A DNA stretch of 64,000 bases from Mycobacterium branderi. GTDB taxonomy: Bacteria > Actinomycetota > Actinomycetes > Mycobacteriales > Mycobacteriaceae. The notes under the pieces are model-generated. The model saw nothing but the letters and a program-made list of their open reading frames with translations, was not told the origin of the DNA and did no database searches. The translations under genes and the position numbers were made by a program. Positions 43,800 to 52,334 of the stretch are shown in pieces (within the stretch, counting starts at the first letter, position 1; every line of letters starts with the position of its first letter). The stretch lies in NCBI RefSeq assembly GCF_010728725.1, contig NZ_AP022607.1, positions 744,001 through 808,000 on the forward strand, given 5' to 3'.

Positions 43800-44969
43800 T
43801 TAGGATTCCCGCTCCTGCAGCTCCCGCTGGTACTTCGCGGTCATGTGGTCGATAGCGGCGAATTGCGCCTTGTTGAACCCTTCGCGCACCGCGGCTGCCC
43901 TGTCTGCGGCTTCCAGTGTCGGCTTGGCCTGACCCTGGAAGTGCGGGATCACCTCCTCGGCGAACAATTCGGCCGAGCGTCTCGTGGCCTGCGGTGCGGC
44001 CCAATCATGGCCCATCAGCAGGAGCGACCCAAATCCGCTGGTCTGCTTCAACAGTCGCTCAACGTGTCCCCTGGCCTGATCCGGGGTACCGATCACTCCG
44101 ACGCCGGAGTCATTGATGAAGGCGATCATTTGGTCGACATTGCCGGTTTCGACCGCCATCTGGGGGAACGCCACGATGTTGGCGAAATAACGTGACCACT
44201 CGACGATGCCGTAGGCGACTTCCTTGCGGGCCTGCTCTTCGGTTTCGGCGATATGGAACGGGCTCAGCAGGCTCCACTGGTTGCGGTCCACCGTGGTGCC
44301 GTAGGCTGCCGCCCGCTCCTCCATGATGTTCCAGTGATGCGCGAGCGCATCGAAACCTTCCGCAGTAAGCGTGGCGCCAATAGACAACAGCCCAAGGCCG
44401 TAGCGTCCGGCTAACCGGGCGCCAGTGGGTGAGGCGACCGCGGCGACCGAGATCGGGATCCCGCCGGGGTTGTATGGCCGCAACTGTAGGCGGGCATCAA
44501 CCAGTGTGTGCGTGGCCGTCGTGGCCGTCACCGCATCGCCGTCGAGTAGCCGGACCAAGATGTCGAGGTTTTCTTCGAGTAGCTCCCGCGTTTGGGTGGG
44601 GTTCAGCCCGATCATCGCTGAATCGGTGGGCAATGACCCGGGCCCGACCCCGAATAGTAAACGACCACGCGTGAGGTGATCGAGCAGAACGATCCGGTCG
44701 GCCACCCACAGTGGGTTGTGATACGACACGGAGACCACTCCAGTGCCAAACGTAATCCGCGGAGCGCGACTGGCGGCAGCCGCTATGAAGATTTCCGGGG
44801 ACCCGATGATTTCGGTGCCCGCCGAATGATGCTCGCCAAACCAGACCTCGTCGTAGCCCAGCCGATCAATATGCTCGACAAAGTCAAGATCACGGTGGAG
44901 CGCCAGCGTAGGATTAGTGCCGGCTCGGTGGTAGGGCGCGATGAAGTATCCAAATCGCAGATGGCTCAT
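43800..44969 (-). CDS. LLM-class monooxygenase, limonene-monooxygenase-like
   Basis: A 389-residue luciferase-like protein. FGYFIAPYHRAGTNPTLALHRDLDFVEHIDRLGYDEVWFGEHHSAGTEI, taken in parts, has the layout I associate with LimB (limonene 1,2-monooxygenase) and bacterial luciferase alpha-like FMN enzymes: EHH motif, GTGVVSVSYHNPLWVADRIV, LLFGVGPGSLPTDS and a C-terminal helical extension. It likely uses reduced FMN and oxygen on an alkene or ketone; an F420 role is less likely. AAAGGAAGG precedes the ATG, and a 30-bp palindrome lies at the promoter. Confidence 0.82.
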   Translation of the reverse strand: MSHLRFGYFIAPYHRAGTNPTLALHRDLDFVEHIDRLGYDEVWFGEHHSAGTEIIGSPEIFIAAAASRAPRITFGTGVVSVSYHNPLWVADRIVLLDHLTRGRLLFGVGPGSLPTDSAMIGLNPTQTRELLEENLDILVRLLDGDAVTATTATHTLVDARLQLRPYNPGGIPISVAAVASPTGARLAGRYGLGLLSIGATLTAEGFDALAHHWNIMEERAAAYGTTVDRNQWSLLSPFHIAETEEQARKEVAYGIVEWSRYFANIVAFPQMAVETGNVDQMIAFINDSGVGVIGTPDQARGHVERLLKQTSGFGSLLLMGHDWAAPQATRRSAELFAEEVIPHFQGQAKPTLEAADRAAAVREGFNKAQFAAIDHMTAKYQRELQERES

Positions 44970-45007
44970 CCGGCCTTCCTTTCATCTGGCGAGCGAAACG
45001 CTTGGTT

Positions 45008-45037
45008 AGCGTTCCCAACTATTCAGTTGGGAACGCT
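45008..45037. promoter_or_regulatory. TetR-type operator site 2, 30-bp perfect palindrome
   Basis: The arms AGCGTTCCCAACT and AGTTGGGAACGCT are perfect complements over 13 bp with spacer ATTC. It lies 38 bp before the LimB-like start. The inner 16 bp are CCAACT-ATTC-AGTTGG, as in the other sites. No T-tract follows, and no gene ends here, so an operator fits better than a terminator. Confidence 0.75.
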
Positions 45038-45130
45038 TGGCAGCGACACTAACAGCGTGATGTATTGGGGTCAACCAGCGAATGCCGGACACCGGCCTGA
45101 TGACGCTCGAGGCCAGCGACACGTGCAACC

Positions 45131-46012
45131 CTAGGTTTTGGTCGCACTGTCGAGCTGAATGGCTGCCTCCGGCACCGTCCAGGATGCAGTGTCCATGATT
45201 TGGTCGAGATGTAAAGCGACCGCCTCCGGGGTGGGATCCGCGATGTCGCAGCCGGTTGTCTCGACGATGAGGTTGCGCGCGAAATGCCCCTGCCGTGCCA
45301 CGAATATCTCGCCGCTGACGGTGCAGGATTCATGGCACAGGTATGCCACCATCGGGGCCACCAAGTCTGGTGACATCGTCGCCTTCATCTCCGGCGGCAG
45401 GATGTTTTCGGTCATTGCGGTCGCAGCACCCGGTGAGATGAGGTTGACCAGTATTCCGGATCGAGCACCCTCGATCGCCAGCGTCCGGCCGAGCCCGATG
45501 AACGCTGCCTTGGCCGACGCGTAGTTGGCCTGGCCGAAATTGCCGTACAGACCGGCTACCGACGTGGTGAGCACGACGCGCCCATACCGCTGATCTCGCA
45601 TCGGGGCCCAGGCTGCGCGGGTGGCCGCCAGGGTCCCGTCCAGGTGGACGGCCAGCACTGTATCGAATTCGTCGGCGGTCATCTTCGCAAACGATCTGTC
45701 TCTCGTGACCCCGGCATTGTTGACCAAAATGTCCAGCCGGCCCCACGTCTTCAGCGCGGTCTCGACCATGGCGATACCGGCACCGGCCTTGTCGACACCC
45801 ATGTTGTGCGGCACCGCAGTTCCCCCGGAATCGACGATCTCTGCGCAGGTGCGTTCGGCGGGTGTTTGCCCGCCGTCGGAAACCGCGATGTCGTTCACCA
45901 CCACTCGCGCGCCACGGGCCGCCAGCAGCCGCGCATAGGCTCGGCCCAAACCGCTGCCGCCTCCGGTGACGATTGCCACCCGGTCGTCAAAAGCCAGCCG
46001 ATCTGCGCCCAT
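45131..46012 (-). CDS. MFE-2-like SDR (3-hydroxyacyl-CoA dehydrogenase type)
   Basis: A 293-residue SDR: VTGGGSGLGRAYARLLAARGARVVVNDIAVSDGG, NNAGVTRDRSFAKM, TSVAGLYGNFGQANYASAKAAFIGL with Ser, Tyr and Lys, then ISPGAATAMTE. This is the MFE-2 dehydrogenase layout, as at 15839. ATG 46012 is preferred because GAGGAGGAT is correctly spaced; the longer frame runs into the operator. It is divergent from the thiolase at 46076, with operator site 3 between them, so both respond to one repressor. Confidence 0.9.
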   Translation of the reverse strand: MGADRLAFDDRVAIVTGGGSGLGRAYARLLAARGARVVVNDIAVSDGGQTPAERTCAEIVDSGGTAVPHNMGVDKAGAGIAMVETALKTWGRLDILVNNAGVTRDRSFAKMTADEFDTVLAVHLDGTLAATRAAWAPMRDQRYGRVVLTTSVAGLYGNFGQANYASAKAAFIGLGRTLAIEGARSGILVNLISPGAATAMTENILPPEMKATMSPDLVAPMVAYLCHESCTVSGEIFVARQGHFARNLIVETTGCDIADPTPEAVALHLDQIMDTASWTVPEAAIQLDSATKT

Positions 46013-46045
46013 GCCGATCCTCCTCGTCCAGTGATGCCAGTTTAG

Positions 46046-46061
46046 CCAACTACTAAGTTGG
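46046..46061. promoter_or_regulatory. TetR-type operator site 3 (CCAACT-N4-AGTTGG)
   Basis: A perfect six-base-arm inverted repeat with spacer ACTA in the 63-bp gap between the divergent SDR and thiolase genes. It lies 33 bp from the SDR start and 14 bp from the thiolase start. It abuts the -10 element at 46064, so binding should block both promoters. Confidence 0.7.
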
Positions 46062-46063
46062 GA

Positions 46064-46069
46064 TAACAT
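46064..46069 (+). promoter_or_regulatory. -10 element TAACAT, likely leaderless promoter
   Basis: TAACAT ends 6 bp before the thiolase GTG at 46076, and no ribosome binding site fits between. Transcription would begin at or near the start codon, giving a leaderless mRNA, which is common in mycobacteria. Confidence 0.5.
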
Positions 46070-46075
46070 ACCGGG

Positions 46076-47299
46076 GTGACTGACGCGCTGATCGTCGATG
46101 TAGTTCGTACCCCGCGTGGGAAAGGCAAGGCCGGTGGGGCGCTGGCGGACCTGCACCCCCAGGAACTATTGGCCGGAGTTTTCGCCGAGCTACAACAGCG
46201 GGTGGCCCTCGACCCGGCGGTGATCGAGGATGTCATCACCGGATGCGCAGTCGGCGAAGGCGACCACGGCGACTGCATCGGCCGCCTGGCGGTCCTCGGC
46301 GCGGGCTGGCCGGTCACCGTTCCCGGCGTTACGTTGAATCGGTTCTGCGGTTCTGGCCAGCAAGCGCTTAATTTCGCGGCCATGATGATTCGCGCGAAGC
46401 AAGCCGACGTGTGCGTAGCCGCCGGTGTGGAAATGATGTCACGCTACCAGCCAGGTGGTCGGCCTACCCTCGACGGTGGCAATCGCCGCCTTCGCGATGC
46501 CTATCCACTGGTGCCCCAAGGTATTTCGGCAGATCTCATCGCGACCGTAGAGGGCTTCAGCCGCCTCGATGTCGATACCTATGCCGCAGAGTCACAACGC
46601 AGGGCATCGATCGCGACCACGGAGAATCGTTTTATCAAGTCGATGATGGCGGTCACCGACCCGGGCGGGGCAGTGATGCTCGAGCATGAAGAGCTACCCC
46701 GCCCGACTAGCCTGGAGCAGCTCGCACAGCTCAAACCGGCCTTCGCCGCTTTGGGCTCGGCGGTTCTCGATGGTTACCCGGTCAGCTTCGATGACAACTG
46801 CCGCGCAACCTATCCCGGCGTTACCGCGCTCGAGCACGTGCACCACGCCGGGAATTCGTCCGGTATCGCCGATGGCGCCGCTGCTGTGCTGCTGGCCAGT
46901 CCACGAGCGGTCGCCGCCCATGGCTGGCCAGCGCGGGCTCGAGTGAGCGCCACCGCTGCGGTGGGAAGCGAACCGGTCATCATGCTGACGGCGCCGGGTC
47001 CGGTAACCCAGCGGTGTTTGAACAGGGCGGGCATGCAAGCCGGCGACATCGACCTTTTCGAGGTCAATGAGGCGTTCGCCGCGGTGGTGTTGAAGTTCAT
47101 GCGCGACGTTGGCGTAGACCACGACCGGATCAACGTCAACGGTGGCGCGATTGCGCTCGGTCATCCCATCGGGGCAACCGGTCCGATGCTGGTGGCCACA
47201 TTGCTCGACGAACTGGAACGGCGGGATCTGAGCGTCGGTCTGGTGAGCATGTGCACCGGAGGCGGGATGGGCACCGCGACGATCATCGAGCGGACCTGA
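46076..47299 (+). CDS. Acetyl-CoA acetyltransferase (thiolase, FadA-type)
   Basis: A 407-residue thiolase with all catalytic residues: LNRFCGSGQQALNFAA (Cys), NEAFAAVVLKF, ALGHPIGATGPML (His) and MCTGGGMGTATI (Cys). The GTG start (MTDALIVDVVRTPRGKG) appears leaderless. It cleaves 3-ketoacyl-CoA in the right-block pathway. It shares a divergent promoter and operator with the SDR at 45131, a natural dehydrogenase/thiolase pair. Confidence 0.93.
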   Translation: MTDALIVDVVRTPRGKGKAGGALADLHPQELLAGVFAELQQRVALDPAVIEDVITGCAVGEGDHGDCIGRLAVLGAGWPVTVPGVTLNRFCGSGQQALNFAAMMIRAKQADVCVAAGVEMMSRYQPGGRPTLDGGNRRLRDAYPLVPQGISADLIATVEGFSRLDVDTYAAESQRRASIATTENRFIKSMMAVTDPGGAVMLEHEELPRPTSLEQLAQLKPAFAALGSAVLDGYPVSFDDNCRATYPGVTALEHVHHAGNSSGIADGAAAVLLASPRAVAAHGWPARARVSATAAVGSEPVIMLTAPGPVTQRCLNRAGMQAGDIDLFEVNEAFAAVVLKFMRDVGVDHDRINVNGGAIALGHPIGATGPMLVATLLDELERRDLSVGLVSMCTGGGMGTATIIERT

Positions 47300-47322
47300 T
47301 CACCTCGGCTCGCGTGCCCCGA

Positions 47323-48432
47323 TCACCACAGGCTGCCCTCGCCCCGGCAGACCAGCGCGGCGGTGATGTCACGTAACCGGTTGGCGCGCAGGCCTGAACG
47401 CAACTGCATTGCCTTGGCTCGCCGGTAATGGTGATGAAGTATGTGCTCGGTGGTGGTGCCCACACCGCCGTGAAGTTGGGCAGCGGTCAGAACCACGTCG
47501 ACATAGCTGCGTCCTGCGACGAACGAGGCCACCGCTGCGATCGCCGACTCGTGAGCATCCGGCGTTGCCCGGGTCAGCGCCTCGTCACAAACCAGTTGGG
47601 CGGCATCCACGGCGATCACCATGCGCGCCAGGTGATGACGTACCGCTTGAAACGCCCCGATGGGCTGGCCGAACTGGTTGCGCTGCCTGGCATAGTCGGC
47701 TGTCCGGGCCAGGACATCCTCGCTGCCGCCGACCATCACGCTCGCCCGCAGCAGATCGGCCCGGGCCAGCGCGTATGCGGCGTGCCGATCGGGAAGATCG
47801 TCGGCTAACACCTGCTCGCGACACACAACCAACCCGTCGGCGTCGAAGCGGGTCGCACGCTCATTGTCTGTGCTGCGAACCGACTCGGCGCGATCGGTGA
47901 TCTGATTGCGGTCGAGTTCTGCGCACAGCCAGCCGCTTCGGTCGCTGCGGGGAAGCACGGCGATCGCCACTTCAGATTCAATCAGCCACTGGACGACTGC
48001 GGGTTCCCCGCCTAACAGATAGCTGTCGCCGTCGGCTGCGGCGCGGATGGTCTTATCCGGTGGTGCAATAAGGGATGTCGTCGCCCCCTCGGCGATGCGA
48101 CGCAGAACGCCGTCGAAACGCCGGTCACCATTGAGGGTGTCCAGCACCGCAGCAGCACGCAACGTTTGCAGCAGTGGCGAAGCAAACGCCGCTCGCCCAG
48201 CCTCTTTGGCGATGATTGCGGTGAGTGCCAGATCGCCGTCGCCGCCCCCCACCCGTCCGGGCAGACCGATCGCGGTCCAGCCGAGCTCACACATCTGCTT
48301 CCAGCGGGCCGTCTCGAATCCTTGAGCCGAGTCCTCTTGCTCGTTGAGGTAGTTGTTGTCGACGAAGCCGCCGAAATAGCTACGTGCGGTGGTGGCTAGC
48401 AGCGCGTGATCTTGGTCGATGGTTGCGGTCAT
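47323..48432 (-). CDS. Acyl-CoA dehydrogenase, partner subunit
   Basis: A 369-residue diverged acyl-CoA dehydrogenase. RNQFGQPIGAFQAVRHHLARMVIAVDAAQ and LHGGVGTTTEHILHHHYRRAKAM define the C-terminal domain; the first half is variable and lacks the SExxAGSD loop. ATG 48432 overlaps the stop of 48429-49595 (ATGA). It is the second member of the fourth split dehydrogenase pair in the window and probably forms a heterotetramer with that gene's product. Confidence 0.88.
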   Translation of the reverse strand: MTATIDQDHALLATTARSYFGGFVDNNYLNEQEDSAQGFETARWKQMCELGWTAIGLPGRVGGGDGDLALTAIIAKEAGRAAFASPLLQTLRAAAVLDTLNGDRRFDGVLRRIAEGATTSLIAPPDKTIRAAADGDSYLLGGEPAVVQWLIESEVAIAVLPRSDRSGWLCAELDRNQITDRAESVRSTDNERATRFDADGLVVCREQVLADDLPDRHAAYALARADLLRASVMVGGSEDVLARTADYARQRNQFGQPIGAFQAVRHHLARMVIAVDAAQLVCDEALTRATPDAHESAIAAVASFVAGRSYVDVVLTAAQLHGGVGTTTEHILHHHYRRAKAMQLRSGLRANRLRDITAALVCRGEGSLW

Positions 48433-49595
48433 CGGGGCATTCCCAGGCCGCGGGTCGCGATGATGTCCAGCTGGATCTCGTTGGTTCCGCCGCCGAACCG
48501 CCAAACCGGTGAGGACCGCAGCCCGCGCTCGAGATGCCCGTGGGCAGGTGCATACTCGCAGCCGAACGCAACTGTGCCGGTCTCGCCGATCAGGTCCAGG
48601 CCGGTGTTGCAAATGCGCTGTCGCAGCTCCCCCCACCACACCTTGTTGACCGATGCCTCGGCGTAGGGCACCTCGCCCTCGGCGAGGATGCGTGCTCCGC
48701 GCAAAGCGAACAGCCGGCAGACTTCCACGTCCACGGCCAGCTCACCAACCGCCACCTGCAAGGCGTGCGCTTCGGCGGTGTCGCCATCCAATAATCCGGC
48801 CTGTCGTGCCCAGTCGGTCAATTGCCTTAATTCCCAACGTGGTTCGTTGTGGTAGAACATCCGCTCGAAGTTGAGAGCAGCGGTGATGACGCCCCACCCG
48901 TCGTTTTCCGCACCGACCCGCTGGCTCTGCGGGATCCGAACGTTGTCGAGGAAGACCGCATTGGTTCGTTCGCCCGCCTGGGTGATGATGGGGGTGATCG
49001 AGATGCCGGGCGCGTCCATCGGAGTGATCAGCAGACTAAGGCCGTGATGGCGATCCTCCTGCCCGCCGGTACGTACCGCCAGCCACAGGTGAGTGGCCAC
49101 CGATGCTCCGGTGGTCCAGATCTTCTGACCGTTGACCACATAGTCCGAACCGTCGCGCACGGCCCGGGTGCGAAGTGCCGCAAGGTCGCTGCCAGCGTCG
49201 GGTTCACTGTATCCAATGGCGAATTCGAGTTCGCCGGCGATGATGCGTGGCAGGTACTCGGCTTTCTGAGGGTCGTTACCCATCCGCATTAGTACTGGCC
49301 CAATGCTGTTGAGTGTGAGCAACCCGTTGGGGAGTCTGCGGTTGTAGAGCTCCTCGGCGAACAGCCAATGTTCAATGGCACTGCGGCCTTGCCCGCCGTA
49401 TTCGCGGGGCCAGGAGACACCCAGCCACCCATCGGCGCCGAGCCGTCGCAGGAACCGGCGCCCATGCTCTCGGGGCTGCATCGGGTCTTCGATGTTCTCC
49501 GCCCGCGTCTTCTCGACCAGCTCAGGGTCGAGTCCGTCCAAATATGCGCGCAGCTCGGTGAGGAAGTCGAGCTGTTCTCTGGTCAATACCGTCAT
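48429..49595 (-). CDS. Acyl-CoA dehydrogenase, catalytic-type subunit
   Basis: A 388-residue acyl-CoA dehydrogenase with IGYSEPDAGSDLAALRTRA, NGQKIWTTGASVATHLWLAVR, NFERMFYHNEP (helix-G Glu) and RFGGGTNEIQLDIIATRGLGMPR. ATG 49595 begins 11 bp after the ligase stop; the longer frame overlaps the ligase. It is co-transcribed with the ligase (49607) and its partner (47323), so the operon encodes activation followed by alpha,beta-desaturation. Confidence 0.9.
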   Translation of the reverse strand: MTVLTREQLDFLTELRAYLDGLDPELVEKTRAENIEDPMQPREHGRRFLRRLGADGWLGVSWPREYGGQGRSAIEHWLFAEELYNRRLPNGLLTLNSIGPVLMRMGNDPQKAEYLPRIIAGELEFAIGYSEPDAGSDLAALRTRAVRDGSDYVVNGQKIWTTGASVATHLWLAVRTGGQEDRHHGLSLLITPMDAPGISITPIITQAGERTNAVFLDNVRIPQSQRVGAENDGWGVITAALNFERMFYHNEPRWELRQLTDWARQAGLLDGDTAEAHALQVAVGELAVDVEVCRLFALRGARILAEGEVPYAEASVNKVWWGELRQRICNTGLDLIGETGTVAFGCEYAPAHGHLERGLRSSPVWRFGGGTNEIQLDIIATRGLGMPR

Positions 49596-49606
49596 GATCG
49601 CATCCC

Positions 49607-51205
49607 CTAGCCCCGCGCCGATGCGCGTCGCTCGTCGCGAGGCACCGTCAGCTGCAGCGATTCGAAATCCCAGCAGCCTGGTGGTAATCCTTCGTCCCGC
49701 AGTTGCTGTTTCATTACCCGTCCCAGCGCGTTGACCGGCAGACAATCCCGCACGTGTACGTAACGGGGCATCGCGAAGTAAGCGACGCGGTCACGCAAGA
49801 ACTCATAGATTGCCGCCGGATTCAGTGCGCCGGTGTGGGTTTCGACGATGCACGCCTTGATGTCGTCCTCGCCCAGCGGCGATGGGACGGCGCACACTGC
49901 CACGTCGGCCACACCGGGCATTTCGCGCAGGGTATTTTCCAAATACAATGACGACACGTTCTCCCCGCGGCGTCGGATTATGTCTCTGATGCGGTCAACC
50001 ACGGTGATAAAGCCGCTGTCGTCTTGTCTGCCGGCATCGCCGGTGCGGTGCCAGGCCTGCCCGCCCGAATTGGTCGGCTCTGCAGGCTGATTCCAGTACC
50101 CGCTGAACATGGCGTGGGGGACACGTGGTCGCACTGTGATTTCCCCTATCTGGCCGGTGGGCACCTTAGCTCCGTGCTCGTCAATGATCTCGACGTCGAT
50201 GAGCGGGGCCGGTTTTCCGGAAGTGGTTCGATCACGTTGACCGTGGACGTCGCTGGCGGTGATGGGTACGCATTCGGTTTGGCCGTATCCTTCTGAGATC
50301 ACCGGAGTGGCAAAACGCCGTTCGAACTGGAGTTGTCGCGGTGCTGGTAGTGGCACCCAGACCGCCAGGCGGAACGGGTGTCGGTCGTCGTCCGGATTGT
50401 CCGGCCGGTCCAGGATGGCGTGGGCCGATGCGCCGACGCCCATCAACGTGGTGGCCGCCAACGCGGCGGCGTCGCGCATGAAGGTCGACGCGTGGAATTC
50501 GGGTGCGACCGCGATCGAGGCGTCGTTGACCAATGCCGACATGAACGCAACCAGCTGCCCACTGGCGTGAAACAGCGGAAACGAAGTGTAGATCCGGTCG
50601 CCGGGTATCACCCAGCCGCGCACGCCGTAGGAGTACCCGACCGCCGCGTAGTAGCCGGTGCTGAGCATGCAGCCTTTCGGGGCTGCGGTGGTGCCCGCGG
50701 TATAGCTGATGGATAGCAGGTCTCCCGGCTGGGCTGCGACCGGCTGAATCGGAGCGGCCTGCAGCAGATCCTCAAACATCACACCGTCGGAGCGGGTCCC
50801 GGCGTCCAACAGGACCACCTGCTCCACGGCGGTGGTGGGCAACACTGGTGCAGCAATCGCTAGCCCGCAGCTATCCGTAATGAGTACACGCGCGCCGCAA
50901 TGCTGGAGCTGGTAGTGAACCAAATCGCCCTTGAGCCAATAGTTCAGCGGCACCTGCACCGAGCCCAACTTGGCCATCGCAAACAATGTGTCGATCATCT
51001 CGACCCGATTGGGAGCCAAGACCGCCACCCGGTCGCCCGGATGCACACCGAGGGCGGCCAGCCCTCCGGCGAGGCGGCTGGAGCGAGCGTCGAGTTCGGC
51101 AAGTGTCATCCAGCCGTCGCTAAGCGCGCCGCAGTGCAAGAACGCCTCGTCGGGCACACGGTTCAGGCGGTCGCTAAGAGCCTGGGTGACGGTTAGAGCT
51201 CGCAC
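49607..51205 (-). CDS. Acyl-CoA synthetase (CaiC-like AMP-forming ligase)
   Basis: A 532-residue ANL ligase with ISYTAGTTAAPKGCML, SEGYGQTECVPI, DRIRDIIRRRGENVSSLYLENTL and a C-terminus reading VNALGRVMKQQLRDEG. The usual catalytic GK is GR here; a Lys follows two residues later, a variant seen in the CaiC-like branch. GTG 51205 is preceded by GGAGGAG. It is first gene of the ligase-dehydrogenase operon, with operator site 4 about 55 bp upstream. Confidence 0.88.
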   Translation of the reverse strand: MRALTVTQALSDRLNRVPDEAFLHCGALSDGWMTLAELDARSSRLAGGLAALGVHPGDRVAVLAPNRVEMIDTLFAMAKLGSVQVPLNYWLKGDLVHYQLQHCGARVLITDSCGLAIAAPVLPTTAVEQVVLLDAGTRSDGVMFEDLLQAAPIQPVAAQPGDLLSISYTAGTTAAPKGCMLSTGYYAAVGYSYGVRGWVIPGDRIYTSFPLFHASGQLVAFMSALVNDASIAVAPEFHASTFMRDAAALAATTLMGVGASAHAILDRPDNPDDDRHPFRLAVWVPLPAPRQLQFERRFATPVISEGYGQTECVPITASDVHGQRDRTTSGKPAPLIDVEIIDEHGAKVPTGQIGEITVRPRVPHAMFSGYWNQPAEPTNSGGQAWHRTGDAGRQDDSGFITVVDRIRDIIRRRGENVSSLYLENTLREMPGVADVAVCAVPSPLGEDDIKACIVETHTGALNPAAIYEFLRDRVAYFAMPRYVHVRDCLPVNALGRVMKQQLRDEGLPPGCWDFESLQLTVPRDERRASARG

Positions 51206-51260
51206 ACGCTCCTCCTGCAGCAGTGGTCTGCATCAGGCTATTTCCAGCCCCCAGAGGTAG

Positions 51261-51276
51261 TCAACTATCTAGTTGG
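51261..51276. promoter_or_regulatory. TetR-type operator site 4 (TCAACT-N4-AGTTGG)
   Basis: An inverted repeat with five perfectly paired bases per arm and spacer ATCT, located 55 bp before the ligase GTG and just downstream of the CrtC-like gene. It matches the consensus of the other right-block sites. Confidence 0.62.
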
Positions 51277-51284
51277 GTTCCACT

Positions 51285-52307
51285 TCACCGCGCGGGCGAA
51301 TCGTTCATGCCGGCCGGATATCCGTCGATCATTTGATCCAGCGCTTCGACCATGCCCAGGCCGCGCCGGCCGTCGCTGCAGACGAAATCGTAGGGCGCGT
51401 ACCCGATGCGCGTAAGTTGCTCGCGGCCGTCCGGGCCGGTTCGCCGGTGCCGCAACGGTACGAATTGCTCTGGCTGCCGGGCGGTGCCGCACAACTCCAC
51501 GTGGTCGCCCTCGAGCTCCAAGCCACACTGGATTTCCCGGCAAAAGCCATCCGCCGTCCAGCTGACTGACACCTCCTGCAAGGCGGCCGCGACGGCATGG
51601 TCAGCACTGCACACTGCGGCGCGCGCGGTCTGCTGGCCGTCGCGGCGCTGGACCTTCAAAGCCATGAGCGCCGATCCGTCCTGCATCACCGCGGTCACCC
51701 ACCGGTAGTAGAGCGGTCCGGCCCAATCGCGCGGGCCCCACGAATGGTCACGCAATCCCCCACCATCGACGCCAAAGGTCCTGCCACCGACGGTGATTTC
51801 CCCGATCACCCGGGTGAATTGTTCGAAGTGGCCCAGCGCAAGCGTGTCCTCGAGGGCATCGGAGCGGCTCTCGCCGGTGGTCCCGAACGACGTGCCTGCG
51901 CCGGTGACCGACAGTGTGATCGTTGTGTGTTCGGTCGGTGCGCTGCGCAACGCCGCCCCCGGATTACTCAGTGCGCGCCCGTCGCTCAGCACCGAGGCCG
52001 AACCCTCAAAGAGCAGACGTTGCCTGCGCATCGGCTGCTCGATCTCAATGCTGATGGGCCCCACCGCCAGGGCGTCATCTGCCACGGCTCCGGGGCGAGC
52101 GTATGCGAAAACGACCTCGCCTCCGGGCAGAAATAGCAGTGCGGTGGCCTGTGCCGTCGCCTGGTTGGGCTGGATCGCGATGCGCAGCCATCCGACGACA
52201 CCGGACGGCGCGCTGGCGAAGTTGTAGTAGGTACTCTCGTTGAAGCTCGGGTCCGTATCAGCGGGATGGCGAAACTCATGGACCGGATCGATGGTTTCGG
52301 CGAACAT
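51285..52307 (-). CDS. CrtC/AttH-like (calycin-fold) protein, copy A
   Basis: A 340-residue cytoplasmic beta-rich protein. ESTYYNFASAPSG near the N-terminus and GGGLRDHSWGPRDW (residues 182-195) resemble the family that includes hydroxyneurosporene synthase CrtC, kievitone hydratase and related uncharacterised (DUF7064/7065-like) proteins; the assignment is tentative. Several members add water to isoprenoid double bonds. It lies 27 bp after the kinase gene and has a paralogue in the same position at 61523. The actual substrate is unknown. Confidence 0.72.
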   Translation of the reverse strand: MFAETIDPVHEFRHPADTDPSFNESTYYNFASAPSGVVGWLRIAIQPNQATAQATALLFLPGGEVVFAYARPGAVADDALAVGPISIEIEQPMRRQRLLFEGSASVLSDGRALSNPGAALRSAPTEHTTITLSVTGAGTSFGTTGESRSDALEDTLALGHFEQFTRVIGEITVGGRTFGVDGGGLRDHSWGPRDWAGPLYYRWVTAVMQDGSALMALKVQRRDGQQTARAAVCSADHAVAAALQEVSVSWTADGFCREIQCGLELEGDHVELCGTARQPEQFVPLRHRRTGPDGREQLTRIGYAPYDFVCSDGRRGLGMVEALDQMIDGYPAGMNDSPAR

Positions 52308-52334
52308 GCGTGGTGGCCTTCCGCTTTCCAGGAC

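Noticed and set aside
45008..45037. Intrinsic terminator
   Set aside because: There is no T-tract, no gene ends immediately before it, and its core matches five other sites upstream of genes.
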